19,328 nt of DNA from CAIJZX01 sp043766165 (GCA_043766165.1 JAYUIJ010000084.1:1-19328); one strand, 5' to 3'. Shown: positions 1 to 6,933, counted from the first letter of the stretch. Numbers and translations are program-made. Notes: generated from the letters alone by a model not told the origin.

Positions 1-755
1 GCTTTCTTAACCCATTCGACCGGACAATCGGTTCCAATACCGACAATCACCATGTCCGTCGGAATTTCTTCGCCGGTGTGTAGTTTTACAGCGGTGACAT
101 GCTCCTCGCCAAGTACTTCATCGACAACATTTTGATAGACAATCTTAATGCCGCCCTTTTTTAATCCTTCTTCAATTAAGCGACCTGAAACTTCATCAAG
201 CAACGGCTCCCAGAAATATTTTTCACGAAGAATCAGCGTCGTTTCTATGCCGGCTACTTCAAACAGATGACACATTTCAAAAGCAATGAATCCGCCGCCG
301 ATGACCGTCGCTTGTTTCGCGGTTTTGACTTCATCGATGACATGTTTCGCGTCATCCAGCGTTCGTAAATACATAACACCGTGCTTATCGGCTCCGGGCA
401 CGGTCCACCGGCGGGCCAGCATGCCAAAAGCGAGAAGTAATTTCTTGTAGCCGATCTGTTGACCGTCGTTGAGCGTGACAATTTTATTTAAAACATCTAG
501 CTCTTTCGCACCGTCACCAAGCGTTGAATCGATGTTATGTTTTTCGAACCAGGATTTTGGCTTGAGGTAGACTTTATCCAGCTGATCACGTTTCAAATAA
601 AAATCCGGCTTCGATAACATCATCCGCGAATAAAATTGGTGCGGTTCGGCGGTGACAATGTGGATACTACACTGTGTATCGTGCTCGCGAATCGTTTCGG
701 CTGCGGTTGTACCGGCAATTCCGCCGCCGATGATGAGATAATCTGCTGTGGTCAT
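1..755 (-). CDS. FAD-dependent NAD(P)H oxidoreductase (pyridine nucleotide-disulfide family), C-terminus beyond the window
   Basis: The minus frame is open from ATG at 755 to base 1 (251 codons), so the 3' end lies outside the window. The N-terminus reads MTTADYLIIGGGIAGTTAAE, a Rossmann GxGxxG that binds FAD. Near residue 150 a second dinucleotide fold, ATVIGGGFIAFEM, matches the NAD(P)H site. A VIVGIGTDCP segment near the break resembles the ATG/GxD region that contacts FAD. This order (FAD domain, inserted NAD(P)H domain, return to FAD domain) is that of Pyr_redox_2 proteins such as NADH-rubredoxin reductase, ferredoxin reductases and AIF. I see no CxxxxC redox disulfide, which argues against the thioredoxin or lipoamide branches. 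The electron acceptor cannot be told. No Shine-Dalgarno sequence precedes the ATG; an extended -10 lies 10 nt upstream. Confidence 0.88.
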   Translation of the reverse strand, partial: MTTADYLIIGGGIAGTTAAETIREHDTQCSIHIVTAEPHQFYSRMMLSKPDFYLKRDQLDKVYLKPKSWFEKHNIDSTLGDGAKELDVLNKIVTLNDGQQIGYKKLLLAFGMLARRWTVPGADKHGVMYLRTLDDAKHVIDEVKTAKQATVIGGGFIAFEMCHLFEVAGIETTLILREKYFWEPLLDEVSGRLIEEGLKKGGIKIVYQNVVDEVLGEEHVTAVKLHTGEEIPTDMVIVGIGTDCPVEWVKK

Positions 756-765
756 ATGTATCTGC

Positions 766-774
766 AGTATACCA
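766..774 (-). promoter_or_regulatory. Extended -10 promoter of the FAD oxidoreductase gene
   Basis: On the minus strand TGGTATACT ends 10 nt before the ATG at 755. The TGn extension and TATACT hexamer fit an extended -10. A start about 7 nt downstream would leave a leader of only a few nucleotides. Similar TGnTAyACT boxes stand in front of three other SD-less genes here. Confidence 0.55.
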
Positions 775-807
775 TGGGATAACATTAACCATCTCCCACG
801 GCACCTA

Positions 808-862
808 CAGCGCGCGATTCCCTCCTTCGGTAAGGAGGGCTAGGGAGGTGAGCCCCGCGCTG
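808..862. repeat. Nested palindrome: GC-rich repeat inside a terminator-like hairpin
   Basis: The outer arms CAGCGCG (808-814) and CGCGCTG (856-862) are followed by TTTGTTTT, like a plus-strand terminator. The loop holds an inner perfect hairpin, CCCTCCTT (820-827) and AAGGAGGG (832-839), plus a CTAGGGAGG tail. No plus-strand gene ends here; the minus-strand cupin gene ends at 882, so a bidirectional role is possible. It looks like a dispersed repeat that landed in the loop of another hairpin. Confidence 0.55.
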
Positions 863-881
863 TTTGTTTTATTGATCAGGA

Positions 882-1217
882 TTACTGCACAATACCGATC
901 GTCGTTAGCACCAAATTACCTTCGCCTGTATTAATCACATCATGCTCATCACCCGGTTCACAGAGGACATATGTTCCAGCTCGTAACTGATGCACTTTGT
1001 CACCGCTGCGTATTTCACCCAGGCCAGCGGTACAAATAAATAATTCATACATGTCGACATGTGTATGTTTTTCAACGCGCTGACCTGGCGTAAAAACTGT
1101 TTCGGAAATTTGTGTGATGTGCGGAATTTCTCCATTCCGAAATAAGACCCGTTTGAGAATGTTGGGATCGTGAGAGGTGCCGATGGGTGAAATATTGGAA
1201 ATGATTCCGGTTTTCAT
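882..1217 (-). CDS. Small single-domain cupin protein
   Basis: This 111-aa protein is one cupin_2 barrel. Cupin motif 1 supplies H51 and H53 (KHTHVDMYELF) with E58, and motif 2 supplies H92 (PGDEHDVINTG). These are the usual four ligands of a divalent metal. Cupins of this size are isomerases, dioxygenases or sugar/ligand-binding proteins, and the sequence does not choose among them. The gene starts 7 nt after the stop of the GNAT gene, with no SD sequence, so it is probably the second gene of a two-gene operon. A shorter overlapping reading frame in the same region is a shadow. Confidence 0.85.
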   Translation of the reverse strand: MKTGIISNISPIGTSHDPNILKRVLFRNGEIPHITQISETVFTPGQRVEKHTHVDMYELFICTAGLGEIRSGDKVHQLRAGTYVLCEPGDEHDVINTGEGNLVLTTIGIVQ

Positions 1218-1224
1218 AGAAAAG

Positions 1225-1827
1225 TTATGTGCCGATATCCCACTCAGGTAATTCCATAAACATTTCTATTTCTCCATATGACTTGTCGCCCCGCTGTGCC
1301 CCGCCAGGAATTCGGCCAGACTCTTGAAATCCAAGACCACTATATAATCTAATGGCTGGTAGCTGCGTTTCAACAACTTGTAACTCAACGCGTCGAATAT
1401 CGCCTCGAGCTTGAATCTTGTCTATCAATGACTGAAGCAACAACTTTCCTACGCCCTTGCCGCGATGACCGGCATTATCTACATACATGTGTTGGATGGT
1501 CGCTGTTTTATGATCCGGTGTCTGTTCGGCCGGAACGATTGCCGTTACCATGCCAATATACGTTTCACTCATCTCGTCACGAGCAAAAACCATTAATGAC
1601 TCTCCTGAACGGCCGCCTGAAGGCTGGCCGGCGAGCATGTCTCGCCATTCTTGTTCAGTCCTTTCTTCGTATTTCTCTTTCCCTTCGGCCGGATCTTCAA
1701 AGGCGATTGGCTCTTGCTCCAGGGAGCGCAATTTTAAATCCCGTAAGACTTGCCAATCATCTGGCATTAACATTCTCACACTAACTGGTGAACACTCCTG
1801 TTCTGGAATCTGGCCTTCTGTATCCAT
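1225..1827 (-). CDS. GNAT-family N-acetyltransferase
   Basis: This 200-aa protein has the acetyl-CoA-binding motif A, YVDNAGHRGKGVGKLLLQSL (R-x-x-G-x-G around residues 122-127), preceded by a beta4 strand (ATIQHMYV). The C-terminus has the motif B pattern AIRLYSGLGFQESG. Such enzymes move an acetyl group from acetyl-CoA to an amine; the substrate is unknown. I chose the ATG at 1827 over the in-frame ATG at 1848 because the longer start codons overlap an extended -10 (TGGTACACT) that sits 6 nt before 1827, which fits a leaderless mRNA. It is the promoter-proximal gene of an operon with the cupin gene. Confidence 0.85.
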   Translation of the reverse strand: MDTEGQIPEQECSPVSVRMLMPDDWQVLRDLKLRSLEQEPIAFEDPAEGKEKYEERTEQEWRDMLAGQPSGGRSGESLMVFARDEMSETYIGMVTAIVPAEQTPDHKTATIQHMYVDNAGHRGKGVGKLLLQSLIDKIQARGDIRRVELQVVETQLPAIRLYSGLGFQESGRIPGGAQRGDKSYGEIEMFMELPEWDIGT

Positions 1828-1833
1828 ACAAGA

Positions 1834-1842
1834 AGTGTACCA
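1834..1842 (-). promoter_or_regulatory. Extended -10 promoter of the GNAT-cupin operon
   Basis: TGGTACACT on the minus strand ends 6 nt before the chosen ATG at 1827. It shares the CATGGTAyACT context with the box before the FAD oxidoreductase gene. No clear -35 is visible, as is common for extended -10 promoters. Confidence 0.5.
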
Positions 1843-1863
1843 TGCCAAGTAACAACTTCGAAT

Positions 1864-2334
1864 TTATCTCCCAAAAATCAATCGCAACCCACCGGCGTAA
1901 AATAATGCCCAAACTGAAACGGAAAATGTTGATTGGAGAATGATATAGATCGCCGCTCGACGTCCGCGGTAACCGAGTAGGCCAATGAAGATAGTGGTAA
2001 CTAATGCGCCGGCAAATACAGAGGCGGTAATGGTAGCCACAAAATTGCTGGTCGCGACAAGTCGAGCATATTTTATTTCTAAGGTTTTCGCTCTTTGAAT
2101 AATCCACCGCGTAATTCGGCCGATCGCACTCGGGGATTGCTCTTCCCGCTGAAACCAAGAAAAGAGCAGTAATCCGGCTAGGCTATAGAAAACTGAGAAG
2201 ATAGCGATGGTGGCTATGACCCCAAGTTGCCGAACCGAAACAATGAACCATGATTCGGTCAGAATAAACAAGGCCACGCCAATCAGAGTTTCAGAAATCC
2301 GTTTTGAAGTTTGGAAGAAGACAGTCCGGAACAT
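1864..2334 (-). CDS. Small four-helix integral membrane protein, function unknown
   Basis: This 156-aa protein has four likely membrane segments, near residues 15-33, 38-60, 101-121 and 130-152. A charged stretch (WFQREEQSP, then RITRWIIQRAKTLEIKYAR) lies between the second and third. The fourth contains SVSVWALFYAGGLRLIFGR at the C-terminus. I recognise no family motif. The gene has its own extended -10 (TGATATACT) 9 nt before the ATG and no SD sequence, so it is probably a separate leaderless unit. A longer frame on the same strand in another phase (1781-2158) is a shadow. It lies 36 bp upstream of the GNAT start. Confidence 0.75.
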   Translation of the reverse strand: MFRTVFFQTSKRISETLIGVALFILTESWFIVSVRQLGVIATIAIFSVFYSLAGLLLFSWFQREEQSPSAIGRITRWIIQRAKTLEIKYARLVATSNFVATITASVFAGALVTTIFIGLLGYRGRRAAIYIILQSTFSVSVWALFYAGGLRLIFGR

Positions 2335-2343
2335 GGTTTGAGT

Positions 2344-2352
2344 AGTATATCA
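2344..2352 (-). promoter_or_regulatory. Extended -10 promoter of the small membrane protein gene
   Basis: TGATATACT on the minus strand ends 9 nt before the ATG at 2334. This is the same TGnTATACT class and spacing as in front of other SD-less genes in the window. Confidence 0.5.
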
Positions 2353-2546
2353 GAGTTTTAGACAAGACAAATCGGCCAACATGTTTCTTGGTGCGTATTT
2401 TTTGGTAGCGCTAGTGCGAGAACGGTGGAATCAACTCGCAGAACAGATTAAGCTTTTTTGCCGAGCTGGGTATGTACTACGAAAGTGGGGCTGGACCCGA
2501 CCAAGGTGTATATCTTTTGATGATTATCCAAAGAACAGCTGCCTTA

Positions 2547-3269
2547 TTAAAACCCTAAATACAAACTTCCGGTTGTACTGTTAAGGCCATCCTTAACACT
2601 TTTCTTTGACAAAGGATCCATTCCATCATAGTAATGCTGAATGAAGCTTAGCTCATAATCATTCCCCTTAAGCAAATACGGAAATGGCTGGTTAGTATAG
2701 ACATCAATAATATTTTGTTCAAGCGCTATAAGACCATTGGATATATTGTCGCAGGTTGGGTTTACCAGGCCAACCTTAGGAGGATTTTTTTGTTTGTCAG
2801 AATTTTGACAGGTGGTGTTTTGGCGCTGAAGACCAGCCGCAATACCGTTCAATTCCGCTGGATAACCTCCCTCACCCGGGGCTTCTGCTAAAACGCCTTC
2901 CTCATAAATTTTGAGTGCGTGTTGAACCGCCATTACTCTTGATACTTGAACATCAAAACATTTTCCCGCAAGAGTTATTTTTTCACCTGCGAACAAATCA
3001 CTGGCGTATAGTGAGCGCTCACTGTTAGAAAAATTTGCCTCAATACAAGTTGATTGAACTGCTGTGGCATTTTCATTCCCATTATCCAACCGGTTAATTG
3101 CCGCGATGTTCTTCTTGTTTTGTGTCGAGTTTGCATTGAGAACGGCATTGTTTTAATCGACAATGTTTTCCGGCTGAAGTATTTTATAAGACAAGAAACC
3201 AGCGGTTCCTAGTACGGCAAAAATCGCCATGATGAGAATTGCCTGGATTGTTTTTTTATTAGTGCTCAT
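2547..3269 (-). pseudogene. Membrane-anchored protein interrupted by one in-frame TAA
   Basis: Read from ATG at 3269, the first 38 codons encode a short basic start and one membrane helix (IQAILIMAIFAVLGTAGFLS), ending PENIVD. Then TAA at 3153-3155 stops the frame. The same phase continues with no further stop for about 200 residues (NNAVLNANSTQNKK and onward) to 2547. A single base change, for example CAA to TAA, would explain the break, so this looks like one gene of about 240 aa with an N-terminal signal anchor and an extracytoplasmic domain. That domain has four cysteines (STCIEA, GKCFDV, NTTCQN, NPTCDN). I do not recognise the family. Alternatives are a sequencing error or translation restart at the TTG at 3089. 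No SD sequence precedes the ATG. Confidence 0.7.
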
Positions 3270-3337
3270 GTTTTTTATATGACTAAACTACCCGTACATA
3301 CTATCACGTCTGTGTATATTTCTGGTAGCCCCACGGA

Positions 3338-3357
3338 CCTGCCTGCCGGTAGACAGG
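3338..3357. repeat. Palindromic insert in the T arm of the broken tRNA
   Basis: The imperfect palindrome CCTGCCTGCCGGTAGACAGG separates two blocks that are contiguous in the intact tRNA-Glu. Removing exactly these 20 bp restores identity. No clear target-site duplication is visible. Confidence 0.8.
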
Positions 3358-3382
3358 GAATCGAACTCCGATTACCGGCTTG

Positions 3383-3400
3383 TCCCGCCGATTGGCGGGA
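3383..3400. repeat. Palindrome at the left edge of the anticodon-loop insert
   Basis: TCCCGCC-gatt-GGCGGGA is a 7-bp perfect stem that begins directly after the 3' half of the broken tRNA. The preceding CTTG plus TCCCGCC recurs in the D-loop insert at 3565. Confidence 0.75.
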
Positions 3401-3424
3401 TCCACTAATCAATCAATGAAGGGC

Positions 3425-3499
3425 TGGTAGCCCCACGGAGAATCGAACTCCGATTACCGGCTTGAAAAGCCGATGTCCTAACCGTTAGACGATGAGGCC
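3425..3499 (-). tRNA. tRNA-Glu (anticodon UUC)
   Basis: On the minus strand a full cloverleaf can be drawn. The acceptor arm is GGCCTCA paired with TGGGGCT (G1.U72 and one more wobble), followed by discriminator A and an encoded CCA. The D arm is GTC...GGAC. The anticodon arm is TCGGC-TTTTCAA-GCCGG, with TTC at 34-36. The T arm is CGGAG-TTCGATT-CTCCG. The layout closely follows E. coli tRNA-Glu, including the TCGTCTA stretch. It charges glutamate and reads GAA/GAG. It lies inside the anticodon-loop insert of a second, broken copy. Confidence 0.93.
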
Positions 3500-3532
3500 A
3501 GGATGCTACCCTTATTTGATATTTTGAATGGA

Positions 3533-3549
3533 TCCCGCTAACAGCGGGA
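3533..3549. repeat. Palindrome at the right edge of the anticodon-loop insert
   Basis: TCCCGCT-aac-AGCGGGA has a 7-bp stem and ends directly before the 5' half of the broken tRNA. It is a variant of the palindromes at 3383 and 3569. Confidence 0.75.
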
Positions 3550-3564
3550 AAAAGCCGATGTCCT

Positions 3565-3585
3565 CTTGTCCCGCCCGAGGCGGGA
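3565..3585. repeat. Palindromic insert in the D loop of the broken tRNA
   Basis: CTTG followed by TCCCGCC-cga-GGCGGGA interrupts the sequence that reads tgtcct|aaccgtt in the intact tRNA. Removing 3565-3585 restores identity. Confidence 0.78.
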
Positions 3586-3616
3586 AACCGTTAGACGATG
3601 AGGCCGTAATTACCTG

Positions 3617-3669
3617 GATTTTAGTCTCCCTCGTCCTGAGTTTCACCGAAAGGCGATGAAGCTAAAATC
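3617..3669. repeat. Dispersed imperfect palindrome next to the tRNA locus
   Basis: The outer arms GATTTTAG (3617-3624) and CTAAAATC (3662-3669) enclose a CCTGAGTTTCACCGAAAGG core flanked by TCGT and CGATGA. The core is akin to the CCTGAGCTTGTCGAAGG repeat found in the valS leader at 16621. The stretch 3606-3719 holds no gene; besides this element I see nothing in it. Confidence 0.5.
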
Positions 3670-3719
3670 AGGCGGAGTGTAGCGTAAATAGAACAAAAGG
3701 TCAACCGGACAGGATAAAC

Positions 3720-3751
3720 AAAAAGCCATCGATAGGTCACGATGACTTTTT
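3720..3751 (-). terminator. Terminator of the NHL-repeat gene
   Basis: Downstream of the stop at 3762, the minus strand folds AAAAAGTCATCG with CGATGGCTTTTT (12 bp, one mismatch, 8-nt loop) and ends in a T run. The A/T symmetry would let it work in both directions. Confidence 0.8.
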
Positions 3752-3761
3752 GTTGTTGGTT

Positions 3762-5723
3762 TTACTTCAAACTGACTGCCCGAATTTCGTCATTCTTCTC
3801 ATCAGCCACGAGCAACGTTGAACTGTTCAACATTACCATCCCGCGTGGATTACTGAAGCTGGCATTACCTGACAAACCATTCTGATTACCGCTTTGTCCT
3901 GAACCAGCCAAGGTTGTAACTTGTTTGGTAGTTAGATTGAGTCGGCGAATGCGCAACGTGCCGGCCTCAGATAAGAAGAGGGTATTATTTGGACCAAGTG
4001 CCAAGAAATTCGGAATGTTCAAGCGAGCATTACTAAACTTGCCGTCGAGATACCCGGGCTTTCCCGTGCCAACTAACGTTGTTACTTGCTTGGTAGTTAG
4101 ATTCAGTACGCGAACATCGTTGTTCGCCGCTTCGACAATGTACAGCAACTTGCCATCAGCCGATAACAATAGACTTGACGGGTGATTAAAGCGCGCGGTT
4201 TTGGCTGGACCATTTTTTAAACCTTTCGTACCGGTACCCGCTAACAGTGCTGTTTGTCCCGTGGCGATGTTCACTGAACGAATGCGGTTGTTGTCGCTGT
4301 CGGCTACATACAGTGTTTTGCCACTCGCGTTAATAGCTAAACCCATCGGTCGATCAAAGTACGCACAGCCAGCCGCACCAGTCGTAGTTACATTGCACGG
4401 ACCACCTTCAGCGTAAGCATTGCTAATGCCACCGAACGCGTTGAACGTTCCAGCGCCAGTCAACGTCGACATGACTTTTGTCTTGATGTTAAAGATCCGC
4501 AACCGTTCATTGTTACGATCAGCAATATAGAGTTTTGATCCATCCGGCGAAATAACCATTTGCGTCGGACCGCTGACGCGCGAAATTCTCGCCACACCAT
4601 CAACATAATTATCTTGCGGCGCGCCGGCCATGTAGTGTAAGGTCGTATCTCCCAAGTTCACATCCTTCAGCTGCTCGTTGACCATCACGTAGAGATGTCG
4701 GCGATTTGGTGACATAGTGAGCAACCATGGTCGTCCGACAAGTGCCGTTTTCTTTGTACCATCAGCGTCGTTCCAGCGATGGACACCGGCGATTTTCGTT
4801 TCGTTTGTGCCGTCTTCATTCAATCGGTATACGCTCGATCCGCCAGAGAATAATAATCTCATTGATGAACCACAGAAGGTAATATCTGAAGCGTGGTTAT
4901 AGCCTTCTGTTTCTGACATGCTCTTCAGTAATAACCATGCGCCACTAGAAATGTTGTAGGTATGAATTTCATTGATGACGCCGTGGACACCGGTAATGAC
5001 GTAGACCAGGCCAGTATGAATCGTCAGGCCCTCAGCGTTCGCTAAGCCAGTTTGAATTGCCGTCAGAGCGCCGGTCGTGGCATCAACTTTTCCGAATGAT
5101 GTGCTCGCATTGTAGACAACGTAGAGGTCATTACCGGAAATAGCTAATTTCCCTGGAGTCGGAATACCACTGGCCAACACGCTGAGATGGGGGTTGGTTG
5201 TAGTGGCGGTCAGAATACGATTGTTACCCGTGTCGCTGATATAGATAGTCGTACCGCTAATCGCGATGCCGGCTGGGCGCTTCAAGCCGGTCAACCAGGT
5301 ACTAACAATGCCGTGACTAATTTTCCTCACCACCGTTGAATCGCCTTCGGTTACGAATACGTCGCCACCTGGTCCGTAGGCAATATCCGATGGTTGGCGG
5401 AAAGAAGCTTGGCGTGTCGTCCCGTTAGTTAATCCATTTTGACCCGAACCGGCGTACGTGGTAATGACGTTTGTGGTACCATCAATCCGGCGAATGACGT
5501 GGTTATTCGTGTCGGCGATCAATAGTGAACATGATGAACTGGCCGCAAATCCCCGCGGCGCGTCTAAGTTGGCCTTAGTAGCGTCGCCACCATCACCAGC
5601 ATATGTTTTGCCAAGCCAGGTAGACACCGCTCCCACGATAGCGTGAGAAGGGCGGGCAGTGAGACTTAGACCTAGAATCAGACTTGCTAAAAGTAAAAAC
5701 GCCCGACGGGTGTTTATGTGCAT
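3762..5723 (-). CDS. Secreted NHL-repeat beta-propeller protein
   Basis: This 653-aa protein starts with a Sec signal peptide: basic MHINTRR, a hydrophobic core (AFLLLASLILGLSLTA), then a likely signal peptidase site after PSHA. The rest is built from NHL-type blades about 50-60 residues long. The pattern NxxIR(R/S)(V/I)...T..AGTG...G...A.F..P is seen at DTNNHVIRRID, DRNNERLRIFN, DSDNNRIRSVN and AANNDVRVLN. A near-identical LNLTTKQVTTL segment occurs in two neighbouring C-terminal blades, which suggests recent blade duplication. NHL propellers usually bind proteins, glycans or RNA; outside the membrane a structural or adhesive role is more likely than catalysis. No anchor or enzyme domain is visible. 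The gene stands alone with its own terminator. Confidence 0.85.
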   Translation of the reverse strand: MHINTRRAFLLLASLILGLSLTARPSHAIVGAVSTWLGKTYAGDGGDATKANLDAPRGFAASSSCSLLIADTNNHVIRRIDGTTNVITTYAGSGQNGLTNGTTRQASFRQPSDIAYGPGGDVFVTEGDSTVVRKISHGIVSTWLTGLKRPAGIAISGTTIYISDTGNNRILTATTTNPHLSVLASGIPTPGKLAISGNDLYVVYNASTSFGKVDATTGALTAIQTGLANAEGLTIHTGLVYVITGVHGVINEIHTYNISSGAWLLLKSMSETEGYNHASDITFCGSSMRLLFSGGSSVYRLNEDGTNETKIAGVHRWNDADGTKKTALVGRPWLLTMSPNRRHLYVMVNEQLKDVNLGDTTLHYMAGAPQDNYVDGVARISRVSGPTQMVISPDGSKLYIADRNNERLRIFNIKTKVMSTLTGAGTFNAFGGISNAYAEGGPCNVTTTGAAGCAYFDRPMGLAINASGKTLYVADSDNNRIRSVNIATGQTALLAGTGTKGLKNGPAKTARFNHPSSLLLSADGKLLYIVEAANNDVRVLNLTTKQVTTLVGTGKPGYLDGKFSNARLNIPNFLALGPNNTLFLSEAGTLRIRRLNLTTKQVTTLAGSGQSGNQNGLSGNASFSNPRGMVMLNSSTLLVADEKNDEIRAVSLK

Positions 5724-5836
5724 AGGTGTTCGCAGATTAGATAATACGAGCTAATCACAGTACAACTACTATATCATGGAGACGCTAGTAGAACAATTTG
5801 ACTGCGAGCGCCTTTGCATACAATCTTGATCTCAAA

Positions 5837-6865
5837 TTAAGCAGAAAGAGCCGTGTTTTGTCCTCGCTTAATCATCAGATCCACATCTTCGTTTGCATTG
5901 ACGTACTGAATAATAATATTTGGATGTTCATTCTTAAATACTCTAAACACCTCGTCAACAAATGCTTGTCCCACAGAACTCACCCCTTTAAAGTCTAAAA
6001 TTATTTGTCTGAATTTTTCTAGCCCCATGAGTAGTCTTTTGGCCTGAGACCTAGAAACGTGTGGATCATTAGGGTCGGCACTTAGAGCTACTGCGACTGT
6101 AGTTTTTGCGAACCCTATGTCTTGATCAGCATACTCATCCATTATCATTTTTGGCGTCCTTTCAGATGTTAATGATACTTGCATTTGAATAAAGGTGCCA
6201 TTTCCAAAGCTTTCTCTTTTTTCAGATGAGAGAAACCAGTCATTCTTCGCAAAAGTATAAAACATATCGTCAGAGAATATTTTAAACTCATCAAAGATTC
6301 TGGAAGCAAAGAAAATACCTTCGCCTGTATGCTTTGAGGGATCAGTGGTGAATTTACCTTTAGAAAGATGAAGTATTGATTCCCGCATAGAATCCAATTG
6401 CAAAGCTTGCTGGATTTTCTGAAAAATCCCTACACCGTTATCCATAATGTTTATACACACATCTCTGTTGTGTATATCAATCTCGACAAAAATGTTTGTT
6501 CCTTGAGAATGGTCAATTGCGTTATTAAAAATTTCAGTAAATCCATAGTTACAGATATTTTGTACATTTGAAGTTTGACGCAAAAGCATTGGCTTAATAT
6601 ATTTTAGCCAGACCGAGTATTCATCTAGTCCTGGTTTTATCTTTAGCGCAAACTCTATATGTTTACCATCTGCAAGGAAGTAGCGTGTCCACCTGGCACT
6701 TCCTATCTTTAGAATAGATCCGCTCTTCACTTCTCGTGCGACATATGTGTGAGCTCTTTGTCTAGAAATACTGAATTTTTGAGCAACTAAATGTGCTATA
6801 TCAGCAGGATGCTGTTCAATATTTGCTAGAATATAGCCTCTTATGTCTTCATGGTTTTTCTCCAT
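5837..6865 (-). CDS. One-piece regulator: HTH, GHKL ATPase and STAS-like (DUF4325) domains
   Basis: This 342-aa protein has three parts. Residues about 1-65 look like a winged helix (FSISRQRAHTYVAREVKSGSI). Residues about 90-240 are a GHKL ATPase with an N box (E111, N115, D118, H119), a G1 box D142-N-G-V-G and a G2 box HTGEGIFFASRI. Residues about 255-335 match the STAS-like DUF4325 pattern (ILDFKGVSSVGQAFVDEVF). There is no dimerisation-phosphoacceptor histidine domain, so it is not a classic sensor kinase. The combination resembles SpoIIAB-like ATPase and SpoIIAA-like antagonist in one chain, with a DNA-binding part added. It may be autoregulated through the three TTTACA boxes upstream. 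The promoter implies an almost leaderless mRNA. Confidence 0.85.
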   Translation of the reverse strand: MEKNHEDIRGYILANIEQHPADIAHLVAQKFSISRQRAHTYVAREVKSGSILKIGSARWTRYFLADGKHIEFALKIKPGLDEYSVWLKYIKPMLLRQTSNVQNICNYGFTEIFNNAIDHSQGTNIFVEIDIHNRDVCINIMDNGVGIFQKIQQALQLDSMRESILHLSKGKFTTDPSKHTGEGIFFASRIFDEFKIFSDDMFYTFAKNDWFLSSEKRESFGNGTFIQMQVSLTSERTPKMIMDEYADQDIGFAKTTVAVALSADPNDPHVSRSQAKRLLMGLEKFRQIILDFKGVSSVGQAFVDEVFRVFKNEHPNIIIQYVNANEDVDLMIKRGQNTALSA

Positions 6866-6873
6866 AGAATACT

Positions 6874-6933
6874 ATTGTAAACCATGTATACACTCTTTGT
6901 AAACCCCTAAAGCGGTCTTTGTAAACCCCTAAA
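6874..6933 (-). promoter_or_regulatory. Leaderless promoter with three 22-bp-spaced boxes
   Basis: On the plus strand TTGTAAACC occurs at 6875, 6897 and 6919, exactly 22 bp apart. The outer two are part of an 18-bp perfect repeat, tctttgtaaacccctaaa (6894-6911 and 6916-6933). Read on the minus strand, the TTTACA at 6898-6903 and TACAAT at 6874-6879 make a -35/-10 pair with an 18-bp spacer, ending 8 nt before the ATG at 6865. The spacing of two helical turns puts all three boxes on one DNA face, as for a cooperative operator. Confidence 0.6.

Larger units (their letters stand above)
3323..3605 (-). pseudogene. Broken tRNA-Glu copy, split at the anticodon loop and carrying palindromic inserts
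   Basis: Two blocks match the intact tRNA-Glu base for base. The 3' half (3323-3382) is interrupted by a 20-bp palindrome at 3338-3357. The 5' half (3550-3605) is interrupted by a 21-bp insert at 3565-3585. Joining 3382 to 3550 restores the anticodon loop exactly (cttg|aaaa on the plus strand). The inserts therefore fall in the T arm, the anticodon loop and the D loop. The anticodon-loop insert is 167 bp (3383-3549) and contains the whole intact tRNA-Glu, with a TCCCGCY...RGCGGGA palindrome at each end. The copy cannot fold as a tRNA without removal of three inserts, so it is called dead. Confidence 0.8.

Noticed and set aside
2381..2584. Plus-strand reading frame of 67 aa with a hydrophobic start
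   Set aside because: It overlaps the end of the minus-strand gene at 2547, has no SD or promoter, and resembles no family. A one-base shift at the T run (2454-2459) gives another short sensible-looking frame, but nothing supports a frameshifted gene.
3383..3549. A tRNA intron in the broken tRNA-Glu
   Set aside because: The insert is at the anticodon loop, but it contains a full tRNA and palindromes, has no intron-like core, and two more inserts break the D and T arms, so splicing of one would not rescue the tRNA.
3323..3605. Integration site of a mobile element at the tRNA
   Set aside because: There is no integrase gene nearby, and the flanking sequence shows no att-type direct repeat beyond the tRNA copies themselves.
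3323..3605. CRISPR array, because of the repeated short palindromes
   Set aside because: The repeats differ in sequence and spacing and are explained by duplicated tRNA parts; there are no uniform spacers or cas genes.
5798..5998. Plus-strand 66-aa frame
   Set aside because: It is antisense to the STAS-like end of the ATPase gene and has no start signals; a shadow.
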